Source of the DNA: Ignavibacteriota bacterium
Lineage (GTDB): Bacteria > Bacteroidota > Ignavibacteria > UBA10030 > SZUA-254
Direction of reading: 5' to 3'
Length of the DNA: 64,000 nucleotides
Assembly: GCA_025358305.1 (NCBI GenBank)
Contig: JANYJZ010000027.1
Coordinates: 94,270 to 158,269, forward strand
Position 1 is the stretch's first letter; each line of letters starts with the position of its first letter. The translations under genes and the position numbers were made by a program. Shown here one piece after another: positions 46,957 through 56,056 of the stretch. A model generated the notes under the pieces. It did no database searches. It was not told the DNA's origin and was given only the letters and a program-made list of their open reading frames with translations.

Positions 46957-48882
46957 ATGCCTGAACCGACTATCCCATACCTGAGCAAGATCAATTCTCC
47001 CGCAGACCTCCGCAAGCTCTCGGTACCCGAGCTGAAGATCGTTGCCGCAGAACTTCGGGAATACCTGATCGACACGATCGCAAAGGTGGGAGGGCACCTC
47101 GGCGCGGGCCTCGGAACAGTCGAGCTCGCCATCGCGCTCCACTACGTCTTCAACACCCCCGACGACAAGCTCGTCTGGGACGTGGGTCACCAGGCCTACC
47201 CACACAAGGTGCTGACCGGGCGCCGTGATGAACTCCACACCATCCGCCAGCTCGGGGGGATCAGCGGCTTCCTGAAGCGCACCGAGAGCCCGTACGATAC
47301 GTTCGGCGCAGGGCACGCAAGCACGGCGATATCCGCCGCCCTCGGCATGGCCGTCGCGAGAGATCTCGCCGGAGGGTCGTTCAAGGTCGTCTCGATCGTC
47401 GGCGACGGAGCGATGACCGGAGGCATGGCCTACGAAGCGATGAATAATGCCGGGTTGCAGAAGCGAAACATGATCGTCATCCTCAACGATAACAACATGT
47501 CCATCGCTCCGAACAAGTGGGCGATCTCCAACTACTTCACCGAACTCATCGCGAAGCCGTCGTACAACAGGTTCAAATCGAATGTCTGGGACATCGCAGG
47601 CAAGCTTGACACCGTCGGAGACAGGATCAAGGTCATCGCATCCCGCGTCCAGGAGGGCATCAAGGTCGTCATTACTCCCGGCATCCTCTTCGAGGCCCTC
47701 GGCTTCCGGTACTTCGGACCGATCAACGGCCACAATCTCTCCCAGCTGGTCCGGATCCTAACGGAGGTCAAGGATCTCCCCGGCCCGATCCTCATCCACG
47801 CGATCACCCGAAAAGGAAAGGGGTACAAGCCCGCGGAGCTGGACATCCAGGCCCTCCATGGCGTTACCCCCTTTGACAAGGTCACCGGCCTTTCGCCGAA
47901 GAAGCCAGACACTGCGCCCGCCTATACGAAGGTCGCGGGAAGGGCGATCGTCGAACTTGCCGAACGGGACCCGTGCATCGTGGGCATCACTGCGGCGATG
48001 CCGGACGGCACCGGGTTGGATCAGTTGCAGCAGGCCATGCCCGAGAGGTTCTTTGACGTTGGGATCGCGGAGCAGCATGCCATCACGTTTGCGGCGGGGC
48101 TGGCGACGCAAGGGTATATCCCGATCTGTGCGATCTATTCGACATTCCTCCAACGGGCCTTCGACCAGATCGTTCACGACGTCGCCATCCAGCACCTCCA
48201 TGTGGTGTTCTGTCTCGATCGTGCCGGCGTCGTCGGCGCCGACGGACCGACCCACCACGGCGTCCTCGACATCGCATACCTGCGCTGCATCCCCGGCATG
48301 GTCGTCATGGCGCCGAAGGACGAAAGCGAACTCCGCGACATGCTTTTCACGGCCGTCTCCTACCGCGGCGGCCCCATCGCCGTTCGTTATCCCCGCGGGA
48401 ACGGTTTGGGGGTTCCGCTGAAGAAGGACTTCGATCTCCTGCCGATCGGCAAGGGAGAGATCGTGCGCACTGGCCGCGACGTCGCCATCCTCGCCCTCGG
48501 CAACATGGTCGCCCCTTCGATGAAGGCGGCGGAGCTTCTCCTGAAGGACGGCATCGACGCCGAAGTCGTCAATATGCGCTTTGCCAAGCCCGTCGACGCT
48601 GAACTCCTCGATGCCCTCTGCAAACGGTTCTCCTACATCCTGACGGTCGAGGACCACGTCACGAGCGGAGGCTTCGGCAGCGCCGTCCTCGAAGAGCTCG
48701 CGCGGATCGGCATCCAGCACGTCCGTGTCAAGGTGCACGGCATCCCCAATGAGTTCGTGGAACACGGCACACCGGCCGAACTCCACGCGATGCTCAAACT
48801 CGACGTGCCGGGCATCGCAAGTGTCGTGAAGAACTTTTTTCGGAACCTTTCGCACGCTTCGCCCGCCGCCACATTAGCCTAG
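46957..48882 (+). CDS. dxs: 1-deoxy-D-xylulose-5-phosphate synthase
   Basis: Dxs condenses pyruvate with glyceraldehyde 3-phosphate, the first step of the MEP isoprenoid pathway, using thiamine diphosphate. The protein has 641 residues. Motifs are DVGHQAYPHKVLTGR (about 69-83), the ThDP-binding GDGAMTGGMAYEAMNNAG (about 149-166) ending in the NDNNMSIAPN loop, and the transketolase pyrimidine domain DRAGVVGADGPTHHG (about 424-438). It is last in xseA-xseB-dxs. Other MEP genes are not in this window. Confidence 0.97.
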   Translation: MPEPTIPYLSKINSPADLRKLSVPELKIVAAELREYLIDTIAKVGGHLGAGLGTVELAIALHYVFNTPDDKLVWDVGHQAYPHKVLTGRRDELHTIRQLGGISGFLKRTESPYDTFGAGHASTAISAALGMAVARDLAGGSFKVVSIVGDGAMTGGMAYEAMNNAGLQKRNMIVILNDNNMSIAPNKWAISNYFTELIAKPSYNRFKSNVWDIAGKLDTVGDRIKVIASRVQEGIKVVITPGILFEALGFRYFGPINGHNLSQLVRILTEVKDLPGPILIHAITRKGKGYKPAELDIQALHGVTPFDKVTGLSPKKPDTAPAYTKVAGRAIVELAERDPCIVGITAAMPDGTGLDQLQQAMPERFFDVGIAEQHAITFAAGLATQGYIPICAIYSTFLQRAFDQIVHDVAIQHLHVVFCLDRAGVVGADGPTHHGVLDIAYLRCIPGMVVMAPKDESELRDMLFTAVSYRGGPIAVRYPRGNGLGVPLKKDFDLLPIGKGEIVRTGRDVAILALGNMVAPSMKAAELLLKDGIDAEVVNMRFAKPVDAELLDALCKRFSYILTVEDHVTSGGFGSAVLEELARIGIQHVRVKVHGIPNEFVEHGTPAELHAMLKLDVPGIASVVKNFFRNLSHASPAATLA

Positions 48883-48894
48883 GAACATCATCGC

Positions 48895-49899
48895 ATGGAA
48901 AAAGCACGCGTTGGAATCGTTGGCCTGGGATGGGTCGCCCAGGTGTTTCACCTTCCGCTCCTGACGAAATTCGCAGACACCGAGGTCGTTGCGGTGTGCG
49001 ACAAGGACAAGTCGAGGGTCCGGATGATCGCTGAACGCTTCGGCGTGCCGAAGACGTACTACGACTACGACCAGATGCTTGCGGAGGAGGACCTCGACGC
49101 CGTGTTTGTCTGCACGAGCACGGATGCGCACCTTCCGGTGACGCTTGCCTGCCTGAAGGCGCAGAAGGACGTCTTCGTCGAGAAGCCGATCGCGCGGCAT
49201 TATACGGAGGCTGTCCAGATGGCGGAGGCCGCCAAGCTCCACAAGCGCCGGCTCATGGTCGGTATGAACAACCGCTTCCGGCCCGACACGATGATCCTCA
49301 AGAGCTTCATCGAGAAAGGCGAGCTCGGCAAGGTCTTTTATTCCAAGGCTGGCTGGCTGCGCAAGCTCTCGAACGATAATCCCTGGATCACCCGGAAGGA
49401 CAAAGCGGGCGGTGGGGTGTTTCTCGATCTCGGGATCGTCATGCTTGACCTCAACCTCTGGATGCTCGATTTTCCTCCCGTGGAGCGCGTGAGCGCAACG
49501 ATGCATAAGCACAAGACGAAAAGCGTCGAAGATTCGTGCCTCGCATTCGTTACGATGAAGAATAGCGCCACCCTCATGCTCGAGGTGAGCTGGTCTCTCC
49601 AGTCCGCTGAGGACTACTTCTACTGCGATTTCTACGGCACCGACGGGAGCGCCATGATCAATCCGCTCCGCATCCACAAACAGCTCCATGAGAGCCTCGT
49701 CAACGTCACGCCCGCCAAAGTCGAGACGCCGTACAACCTCCACAAGAAGAGCTACGAGAACGAACTTAGACACTTCATCGGCGCGGTCCGCGGCCTCCAT
49801 ACGGTGATCTCGACAGGCGAAGAGGCCGTCCAGCGCATGAAGATCGTGGAAGCGATCTACGAGTCCGCCCAGAAGGGGAAAGAGATCCGGCTCCGCTGA
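48895..49899 (+). CDS. Gfo/Idh/MocA family oxidoreductase
   Basis: A 334-residue NAD(P)-dependent dehydrogenase of the Gfo/Idh/MocA family. The Rossmann motif is GIVGLGWVAQVFHLPLL (about 7-23), and the catalytic EKPIAR follows at about 97. The C-terminal alpha/beta domain has AGGGVFLDLGIVMLDLNLW (about 174-192). The substrate is unknown; many members act on sugars or inositols, and others in cell-wall sugar synthesis. It starts 12 bases after dxs and is followed by the decayed SAM hydrolase gene. Confidence 0.88.
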   Translation: MEKARVGIVGLGWVAQVFHLPLLTKFADTEVVAVCDKDKSRVRMIAERFGVPKTYYDYDQMLAEEDLDAVFVCTSTDAHLPVTLACLKAQKDVFVEKPIARHYTEAVQMAEAAKLHKRRLMVGMNNRFRPDTMILKSFIEKGELGKVFYSKAGWLRKLSNDNPWITRKDKAGGGVFLDLGIVMLDLNLWMLDFPPVERVSATMHKHKTKSVEDSCLAFVTMKNSATLMLEVSWSLQSAEDYFYCDFYGTDGSAMINPLRIHKQLHESLVNVTPAKVETPYNLHKKSYENELRHFIGAVRGLHTVISTGEEAVQRMKIVEAIYESAQKGKEIRLR

Positions 49900-49935
49900 C
49901 ACTGCCCCTCGCGCCGCAGCGGGAGCTTGCCACCC

Positions 49936-50194
49936 ATGAAGAAACGACCCATCATCGCGCTCTCTTCTGACTTCGGCACCGACGATGGCTCTCTCGGATC
50001 GATGAAGGGGGTGATCCTCGCACGCGCCGGCGACGCAGAGATCGTCGAGATCGCGCACGCCATCCGGCCTCAGGACATCCGGTCCGGCGCCTGCATCCTC
50101 CGCGAGTTCCCATCGCTATTTTCCCCGATGAACCATCTTCATCGCTGTGGTCGATCCCGGTGTCGGAAGATCCCATCCTCTGTGCTGCACGTAA
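49936..50194 (+). pseudogene. Decayed SAM hydrolase (DUF62) gene, frameshifted and truncated
   Basis: The N-terminal part reads MKKRPIIALSSDFGTDDGSL and continues to PQDIRSGACILREF, the start of the S-adenosyl-L-methionine hydroxide adenosyltransferase family. The reading frame is then lost. The next family motif, TIFIAVVDPGVGRSHPLCC (50132-50188), lies in another frame, with a TGA directly before it, and that frame ends at a TAA (50192-50194). The rest of a protein of about 260 residues, including the expected DNG region, is missing, and ribD begins 34 bases later. At least one frameshift, one nonsense change and a 3' deletion are needed. The gene is not functional here unless sequencing errors are involved. 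Confidence 0.75.
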
Positions 50195-50228
50195 CGCTTG
50201 ACGATTCCATCACTCTTTCCATTGGACG

Positions 50229-51359
50229 ATGAACGAGATGACATCACACGATCTTCAGCAGCTCTACATGACCCGGTGCTTCCTTTTGGCGCGCAAGGGG
50301 GCGGGGAATGTGAGCCCGAATCCGATGGTCGGTGCGGTCGTCGTCAAGCGAAACCGGATCATCGGAGAGGGGTATCATCGAACCTTCGGCGGTCCGCATG
50401 CCGAAGTGCATGCGATCCGCTCCTGTTCCGAATCTCCAAAAGGCGCGACGCTTTACGTCAATCTCGAACCGTGCTGCCACGAGGGAAAGACGCCTCCGTG
50501 CACCGATCTCATCATCCGTTCCGGCATCACCGCGGTCGTCATCGGGATGAAGGACCCGAATCCGCTCGTCTCTGGAAAAGGTATCCGCGCACTCCGCAAG
50601 GCCGGTATCGGCGTCATCACGGGTGTCCTCGCCCTGGAGGCGGGCCGCCTCAATGAAGCATTTGCGAAACACGTCACGACGGGTCTTCCGTTCGTGACCC
50701 TCAAGGTCGCGCAGACGTTCGACGGGAAGATCGCCGACCTTTCCGGGAACTCGAAGTGGATCACGAATGAGGAATCCCGCCGGTATGTCCACCGCCTTCG
50801 GGCGATCTCGGATGCCGTGTTCGTCGGGGCAGGCACGGTTCTCGCCGACAACCCCGAACTCACGGTCCGATCCGCGAAGGGGAGAAGCCCATTGCGGATC
50901 GTCCTTGATTCACATCTCTCGACGAGTCCCCGGTCGAAACTCTTCGGGCGGCAGCGCGCCACCAAGACGATCCTCTTTTGCTCCCACCGTGCGCTTCGTC
51001 GCGAACCGAAGAAGGCCGGCCGGTTCCTCAGCATCGGGATCGACATCTATGCCTTCTCTGCCGACCGTTCCGGCATGATCCCCTTGCGGGACATCTTGCC
51101 TGTCATCGGCTCCCTCGGCATCACTTCCCTCATGGTGGAAGGCGGCGCAATGACCTTCAGCAGCTTCCTGCGCGAACGGGTGGCGGACAAGATCGTTCTC
51201 TTTGCGGCGCCGAGGATCCTCGGCAGGGGTATCGAGGCGTTCTCCGGGCTCGCCCCGCGGAACCTTGGCCGGGAGACCCGTCTGTCAGACGTCTCGGTCC
51301 GCACGTTTGGGAACGACATCTGTATCGAAGCGTATGTCCAATCATCATCAGCGGGGTGA
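50229..51359 (+). CDS. ribD: Riboflavin biosynthesis deaminase/reductase RibD
   Basis: A 376-residue bifunctional enzyme of riboflavin synthesis. The N-terminal deaminase has zinc motif HAEVHAI (about 59) and PCCHEGKTPPCTDLII (about 80-95). The C-terminal reductase has VTLKVAQTFDGKIA (about 156-169) and the conserved SGNSKWITNEESRRYVHRLR. Starts at 50229 or the ATG at 50238. The first overlaps the stop of a leftover ORF upstream. It is followed after 2 bases by ribE. No FMN riboswitch lies in front. Confidence 0.95.
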   Translation: MNEMTSHDLQQLYMTRCFLLARKGAGNVSPNPMVGAVVVKRNRIIGEGYHRTFGGPHAEVHAIRSCSESPKGATLYVNLEPCCHEGKTPPCTDLIIRSGITAVVIGMKDPNPLVSGKGIRALRKAGIGVITGVLALEAGRLNEAFAKHVTTGLPFVTLKVAQTFDGKIADLSGNSKWITNEESRRYVHRLRAISDAVFVGAGTVLADNPELTVRSAKGRSPLRIVLDSHLSTSPRSKLFGRQRATKTILFCSHRALRREPKKAGRFLSIGIDIYAFSADRSGMIPLRDILPVIGSLGITSLMVEGGAMTFSSFLRERVADKIVLFAAPRILGRGIEAFSGLAPRNLGRETRLSDVSVRTFGNDICIEAYVQSSSAG

Positions 51360-51361
51360 CC

Positions 51362-51997
51362 ATGTTCACAGGGATCATTGAAGAACTCGGGATCGTCGAA
51401 GCGGTCGATCCGATGGGCGGCGGCGTTCGGTTCCGCATCCGAGCGCCGCGCTCCTCTGCCGAACTCCGCGTGAATGACAGCGTATCTGTCAACGGCGCAT
51501 GCCACACCGTCGTTCGGCGCGAAGGTGAATCGTTCGTCGTAGAGTCCGTCGAGGAGACACTGAAGAAGACCGCTCTGGGGGCTCTCACGAAAGGTGCGAA
51601 CGTCAATCTCGAGCTCCCGATGCTCCTCAACGAGCGGCTAGGGGGGCATCTCGTCCTGGGACATGTTGACACTGTCGGCACGATCTCCGCGATCACGCCG
51701 AGGGAGAGCAGCGTCATGACCTCAATCGTTGTCCCGGAATCGTTCGGGCGGTACCTCGTTCCCACAGGCTCCGTCGGCGTTGATGGCGTCAGCCTGACGA
51801 TCGCAGAGCTGGGGGAGCACGAGTTCACCGTCTCGATCATTCCTCACACGATGGAGCATACGATCTGGAAAGAGTACCGCGTCGGCCACAAGGTCAACAT
51901 CGAGTTCGACCTGGTTGGCAAGTATATCGAGCGGATGCTTCCCCAACGCCATGGCTCGTTCCCCCAAGAATCCGCATTGCGAGAGCAGGGGTTCTGA
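51362..51997 (+). CDS. ribE: Riboflavin synthase alpha chain
   Basis: This enzyme converts two 6,7-dimethyl-8-ribityllumazine molecules to riboflavin. The protein has 211 residues, made of two similar barrels. The first begins MFTGIIEELGIVEAVD; the second begins LGGHLVLGHVDTVGTI (about 93-108), the usual internal duplication. PTGSVGVDGVSLTIA (about 138-152) is also typical. The ATG at 51362 is 2 bases after the ribD stop. It is followed by an unknown gene after 3 bases. Confidence 0.96.
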   Translation: MFTGIIEELGIVEAVDPMGGGVRFRIRAPRSSAELRVNDSVSVNGACHTVVRREGESFVVESVEETLKKTALGALTKGANVNLELPMLLNERLGGHLVLGHVDTVGTISAITPRESSVMTSIVVPESFGRYLVPTGSVGVDGVSLTIAELGEHEFTVSIIPHTMEHTIWKEYRVGHKVNIEFDLVGKYIERMLPQRHGSFPQESALREQGF

Positions 51998-52000
51998 ACG

Positions 52001-52774
52001 ATGGCAAGGAAGCTCTACTACAAGATCCTCAACGACGGCAAGAACCACATCACCGACGGTGAGTGGGAGGAAGTGCTCCGGCTGCAGAACTGGTACAATT
52101 CGGAGTTCCTCTGGTCCGCGGGGAAGATCGCGTTGAAGATGTATGCGGTCTTTCCAAACGTCGACCAACAGTTCCTCTCCCGCGAGGAACTCCGGACGTT
52201 GGTGCTCAAGCGCATGTCGGAAATGAAGAGCCAGGGGCTCACGGAGAACCAGGTGATCCTGCAGCTGGAACGGGAGGGACTTGTGACGGCGAAGCAGGGG
52301 GGGTATTTTGATGACTGCGTGGCGAGCGGGTTCACGCGCGTCGCCGGCAACGAATTCAACGCCTATCTCGTATGCGAGTTCCTCGTCAAGGCGTCCCGCA
52401 TCGCCTCGCACGCCGCCATCACGCTCTACGATGAGGGGGAGTTCGTCAAACCGAAGAACGTGAAGATCACCAACGGTACGGTGGTCCTGACGCTCCTCGA
52501 GGCCTCCCGGAGGTCGTCCTATGAGCTCATGATCGAGAACCGCCATGTGTTCGCCGTCGTCGATTCGGCGAAGTATGACCGGTTTCCCCGATTCGCCTCG
52601 ACCATCCCGGATTTCAACGACCTTCCGTTCGACGAACGGCAGGAGATCGTGAAGGACTGGAACTGGCTCGGTTTCGAGAACAATTTTGATATCAACGGGG
52701 ACGATATTCAGGGATTCGACCTGAACCAGAAGGTGACAGGGTTCGTACTCGAAAATTTCATCAAAAATCCTTGA
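52001..52774 (+). CDS. Unrecognised cytoplasmic protein
   Basis: I do not recognise this 257-residue protein. It is soluble, with no signal peptide, membrane helix or cysteine cluster. The first half is predicted mostly helical with many charged residues (LQNWYNSEFLWSAGKIALKM at about 29-48). The second half mixes strands and helices (HAAITLYDEGEFVKPKNVKI at about 138-157) and ends with FDLNQKVTGFVLENFIKN. It begins 3 bases after ribE, so it is cotranscribed with ribDE, but no link to riboflavin synthesis is evident. Confidence 0.75.
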   Translation: MARKLYYKILNDGKNHITDGEWEEVLRLQNWYNSEFLWSAGKIALKMYAVFPNVDQQFLSREELRTLVLKRMSEMKSQGLTENQVILQLEREGLVTAKQGGYFDDCVASGFTRVAGNEFNAYLVCEFLVKASRIASHAAITLYDEGEFVKPKNVKITNGTVVLTLLEASRRSSYELMIENRHVFAVVDSAKYDRFPRFASTIPDFNDLPFDERQEIVKDWNWLGFENNFDINGDDIQGFDLNQKVTGFVLENFIKNP

Positions 52775-52799
52775 AGTTTTTCCAAAAATTTCGTATCTT
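52771..52799 (+). promoter_or_regulatory. Candidate promoter of secG
   Basis: TTGAAG (52771-52776), 17 bases ending in AAAATTTCG, then TATCTT (52794-52799), 35 bases upstream of the secG ATG. It overlaps the last bases of the preceding gene. Confidence 0.6.
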
Positions 52800-52834
52800 G
52801 AACGCATTCGAAACACTTCACTTTTAGGGGTTTT

Positions 52835-53182
52835 ATGTACACTCTCTTCCTCTTTGTAGAGATCATTGTCAGTATTCTGCTCATTATCGTCATCCTGATG
52901 CAGTCGAGCAAGGGTGGCGGTCTCGCGGGAAGTTTTGCCGGCGGCTCCATGGGAACGGTCTTCGGCGTGCGCCGAACAGCCGATTTTCTAGGCAAAGCCA
53001 CGGGATACCTCGCGTTCGTGTTCGTCGTTCTTTGCCTCGTCATCAATTTCTTCTTCCTCCCCGGCTCACGCAAAGGGACGGAGAGTATCATCCAGAGCGG
53101 GACAACGACCTCCGCTCCGCGACCGGTGCCGCCGACGAGCCAGCCTGCAGCCACACCGAGCCAGCAAGCGCCTAAGAAGTAG
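52835..53182 (+). CDS. secG: Preprotein translocase subunit SecG
   Basis: A 115-residue membrane protein with two helices (about 3-20 and 55-73), the form of SecG, which assists SecYE in protein export. The loop between them has LMQSSKGGGLAGSFAGGSMG (about residues 24-43), the family signature. The C-terminal tail is Ser/Thr/Pro-rich and low in complexity. The ATG at 52835 is preceded by AGGGG. tRNA-Lys follows 28 bases after the stop. Confidence 0.95.
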   Translation: MYTLFLFVEIIVSILLIIVILMQSSKGGGLAGSFAGGSMGTVFGVRRTADFLGKATGYLAFVFVVLCLVINFFFLPGSRKGTESIIQSGTTTSAPRPVPPTSQPAATPSQQAPKK

Positions 53183-53210
53183 GTTCCAACCGCGTTGTAC
53201 GGCAACTGTT

Positions 53211-53283
<73 letters not shown>

Positions 53284-53472
53284 CGATTTTCCCCGAAGTC
53301 ATTCCCCAGAACATATAGCACTTTCAATCTGTCGTTTCCCACTGAGGTGACGGCGGTTCAACCAGCCTTGCCAGTCAGTTCCAGATCGTGTGAGATCCCC
53401 CGCGTTCTCCTACGACCTGCCAACGAACGCAGTCGAGCTAATCAGAGCCCCTGACAGAACCCTCACACGGTG

Positions 53473-53895
53473 TCACCACCCGCCGAGATTGAGCTTCCAA
53501 CCGCTGATCTTGAAATTCCACCCGCTGCCAATAGATCCCAGGCCGCTCGCTGCAACGTACAGAGCGATGATCGGCACGGCAATGCCCATTACGAGCAGGA
53601 GTGACCGTGTCGTTCGCGCGTCGTAGTATGAAACAGCGCTCACATTTGAGACCGGAATATGCACCATCTTGCCGCCAATTAGGTCACCGACGATCTCTTC
53701 CTTGATGAACGCGCCGTATCTGCGGTTGGAGATGTCAAATTTGAGGAGCGTTCCGTCCTTCAGGAGCACGCTGCGAATACCTGCATGTGGAGACATATGA
53801 AAGTCGTCCATAGGGACCTCTTTCATCGTGCCGCAGCTGCAGGCGTAAAAAAGGGTGCATGCGCAGAGGGAAAGGACGCCAATGTGTCTCAACAT
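53473..53895 (-). CDS. Predicted lipoprotein of unknown function
   Basis: A 140-residue protein starting at the ATG at 53895, preceded on the - strand by GGAGG. The signal sequence ends in FYACSCG, so a lipobox with Cys at about residue 18 or 20 is likely. The middle has strands such as HAGIRSVLLKDGTLLKFDIS, followed by a hydrophobic segment (about 100-118), and ends SGWNFKISGWKLNLGGW. I do not recognise a family. It lies alone between tRNA-Lys and ygfZ on the opposite strand. Confidence 0.7.
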   Translation of the reverse strand: MLRHIGVLSLCACTLFYACSCGTMKEVPMDDFHMSPHAGIRSVLLKDGTLLKFDISNRRYGAFIKEEIVGDLIGGKMVHIPVSNVSAVSYYDARTTRSLLLVMGIAVPIIALYVAASGLGSIGSGWNFKISGWKLNLGGW

Positions 53896-54265
53896 TTGGA
53901 CCTCCGTATACGAATGTGTCATGTGATGATGTTCCGCTAGGTGAAAATAGCAACAACTCGATGCGGAGTTGTCATTGAAAAGTCATCTGATTGTCATACT
54001 CTGAACTGGCGGGTGAAATCAGGAGCAGGGAGTCTCGTTCAGACGGCGAGGGACTTGAAATGGCAGCGCCCGTCTCGCACCAGCGCGCAAGAGATCCTGT
54101 CAGGTCGCGATAGACGCGTGCGATAGACGCGCTTGTTTTGCTTGCAAAAGAAGGGAGGGATTTGTAGATTGCCAACGCGCTGGCAGTTGGACTGATGTGT
54201 TCTCGTACCCTATACATATTTTCATCTCAACGCTATAAGTGTTGAATTTATAAGAAAATTACTCC
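53896..54265. other. Divergent intergenic region between lipoprotein and ygfZ
   Basis: About 370 bases without a gene. It holds an inverted repeat ACAACTC/GAGTTGT just after 53950, a tandem 12-base repeat GCGATAGACGCG at 54107-54118 and 54120-54131, and the ygfZ promoter candidate near its right end. The composition is lower in GC than in neighbouring genes. Confidence 0.65.
54187..54216 (+). promoter_or_regulatory. Candidate promoter of ygfZ
   Basis: TTGGAC (54187-54192), 18 bases, then TATACA (54211-54216), about 50 bases upstream of the TTG start of ygfZ. The match is fair. Confidence 0.4.
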
Positions 54266-55276
54266 TTGACCTCACCTGAACTCTCAGCTGCTTTCTACTC
54301 CTCGTTCGAGGAGGAATACCATGCGTTGAAGGAGCATGCCGCCTTCTTCCGCGAGTGGAGAGGAGTTCTACGTCTTATCGGGAGTGAGTCTGTCGATTTT
54401 CTTCAGCGCCTCTCGACGAATGATGTCGATCCACTCTCCGATGGGGCCGTCGTGACGTCGGTCCTGACGACCGAGAAGGCAAAGGTCGTGGATGTTTGCA
54501 CGTTTATCCCAGACCAAGGCCACATCCTGGTCGTGACTAGCCAATCTCGGGAAAAAATTGTCAAGTCCTGGCTCGAGAAATATATCATCATGGAAGATAT
54601 CACCGTGGAGGATATATCTTCTTCTCTCACAACCTATTGCCTCATTAATGCGGAAGCAGATTCTTTTCTCTCGTCTGTGCTAGGTGGTATCCCTGCGATC
54701 GTCCCGCGCAAACCCCTCACGTTCGAATTCTCCGGTTTCTCATTCATCGTCATTCATGATGATGCATATGCCAGATCGGTCCATCACCTTGTTTGCTCAA
54801 AAGAGGCTTTTGATGCCCTTTGTGCAAAAGGAGTTCACAGAGAGACGCTTCAACCTGTCGGGAGCATGGCCTTTGAGAGCTTCAGGATCGAGCAGGGAGT
54901 ACCTCTTGCCGACCGAGAGATCAATCTCCAGATCAATCCTCTCGAGGCAAGTCTCAATCGTTATGTAAGTTTCACAAAAGGTTGTTATATTGGGCAGGAA
55001 GTGATTGCAAGGATTGATACCTACAAGAAATTGCAAAAGGAGCTTCGAGGATTGATTATCGAGTCGCCTCAGGATCGGATGCTGTCGCCCGGTAGTCTTT
55101 GGGACGCATCGGAGAGGATCGGCGTTACGACCAGCCACGCCTGGTCGTTCGGGCTCCGTCGCCAGATAGCTCTGGGATTCGTTAAGACGGCCTCAGAGGC
55201 CGGTGCGATCGAGTACCGGGAGGAATCGGGCACCGTATCGTTTCCGGCGAGGATATCGGAGTTTCCGCTATGCTAG
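54266..55276 (+). CDS. ygfZ: YgfZ/GcvT-family folate-binding protein
   Basis: A 336-residue protein of the YgfZ family, which uses tetrahydrofolate to support repair or assembly of certain iron-sulfur enzymes. The family signature KGCYIGQEVIAR is at about residues 239-250, and LRLIGSESVDFLQRLSTNDV (about 35-54) marks the folate-binding fold. It starts at a TTG. The next in-frame starts would lose conserved residues. It overlaps the following SDR gene by 7 bases. Confidence 0.87.
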   Translation: MTSPELSAAFYSSFEEEYHALKEHAAFFREWRGVLRLIGSESVDFLQRLSTNDVDPLSDGAVVTSVLTTEKAKVVDVCTFIPDQGHILVVTSQSREKIVKSWLEKYIIMEDITVEDISSSLTTYCLINAEADSFLSSVLGGIPAIVPRKPLTFEFSGFSFIVIHDDAYARSVHHLVCSKEAFDALCAKGVHRETLQPVGSMAFESFRIEQGVPLADREINLQINPLEASLNRYVSFTKGCYIGQEVIARIDTYKKLQKELRGLIIESPQDRMLSPGSLWDASERIGVTTSHAWSFGLRRQIALGFVKTASEAGAIEYREESGTVSFPARISEFPLC

Positions 55277-56046
55277 GGGGCAAGAAGAGGCAACCCGCGA
55301 ACGCATCGAGGAACCCCGCTCCTGTCGCTCTTGTAACGGGAGCAGGAAGACGCCTGGGTAGACAGATCGCGCTCGCGCTCGGCCGGAACGGATTTGATGT
55401 CATCGTGAATTACCATTCCTCCCGCTCTGGCGCTGCAAAGACCGCCATGCAGATACGCGGACTGGGCCGGCGTTCGGCCGCGATCCGCGCCGATGTCTCA
55501 AAACAACGCGACGTCCGCTCGATGGTGAAGAAATCTGTCGGCGAATTCGGCCGAATCGATCTCCTGGTCAATAATTCCGCCATTTTCACGCGCGCATCTC
55601 TCCGGACCACAACGGAGCGGATCTGGGATCAAACGCTCGCCGTCAATTTGAAGGGAGCCTTCCTCTGCGCTCAGGCTGTCGCTCCGCATATGCTCAAGCA
55701 GGGGGGAGGCAGGATCGTCAATATCGCCTCTCTCGGAGGGCTTCAGGCATGGAAGGAACATCTTTCATACAGTGTGTCAAAATCGGGTGTCATCATGCTC
55801 ACTCGGATCCTTGCCCGGGAACTTGCTCCCAGCATCCAGGTGAACGCCATCGCTCCGGGGACGATCATCATCCAGGGGGAAGAATCGGCGAAGATCTCGC
55901 ATGTAACGAGGAAGAAGATCCCGCTCCGCCGGTATGGTTCGCCATCCGACATCACCGACATGGTTGTCTATCTCGCAACGCGCGGGCAATACATCACCGG
56001 CCAGGTCATTCCCATCGACGGCGGCCGCTCGATCACATTCTCATAG
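55270..56046 (+). CDS. Short-chain dehydrogenase/reductase
   Basis: A 258-residue SDR with the cofactor motif TGAGRRLGRQIALALGRNG (about residues 22-40), NNSA at about 97, and the active-site YSVSKSG (about 164) with IVNIASLGG before it. The TGAGRRLG form and the RxG pattern resemble pteridine reductases and FabG-like enzymes that prefer NADPH. The start codon overlaps the end of ygfZ. Since YgfZ uses folate, a pteridine substrate is attractive but unproved. Confidence 0.85.
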   Translation: MLGGKKRQPANASRNPAPVALVTGAGRRLGRQIALALGRNGFDVIVNYHSSRSGAAKTAMQIRGLGRRSAAIRADVSKQRDVRSMVKKSVGEFGRIDLLVNNSAIFTRASLRTTTERIWDQTLAVNLKGAFLCAQAVAPHMLKQGGGRIVNIASLGGLQAWKEHLSYSVSKSGVIMLTRILARELAPSIQVNAIAPGTIIIQGEESAKISHVTRKKIPLRRYGSPSDITDMVVYLATRGQYITGQVIPIDGGRSITFS

Positions 56047-56056
56047 AATATCCTTT

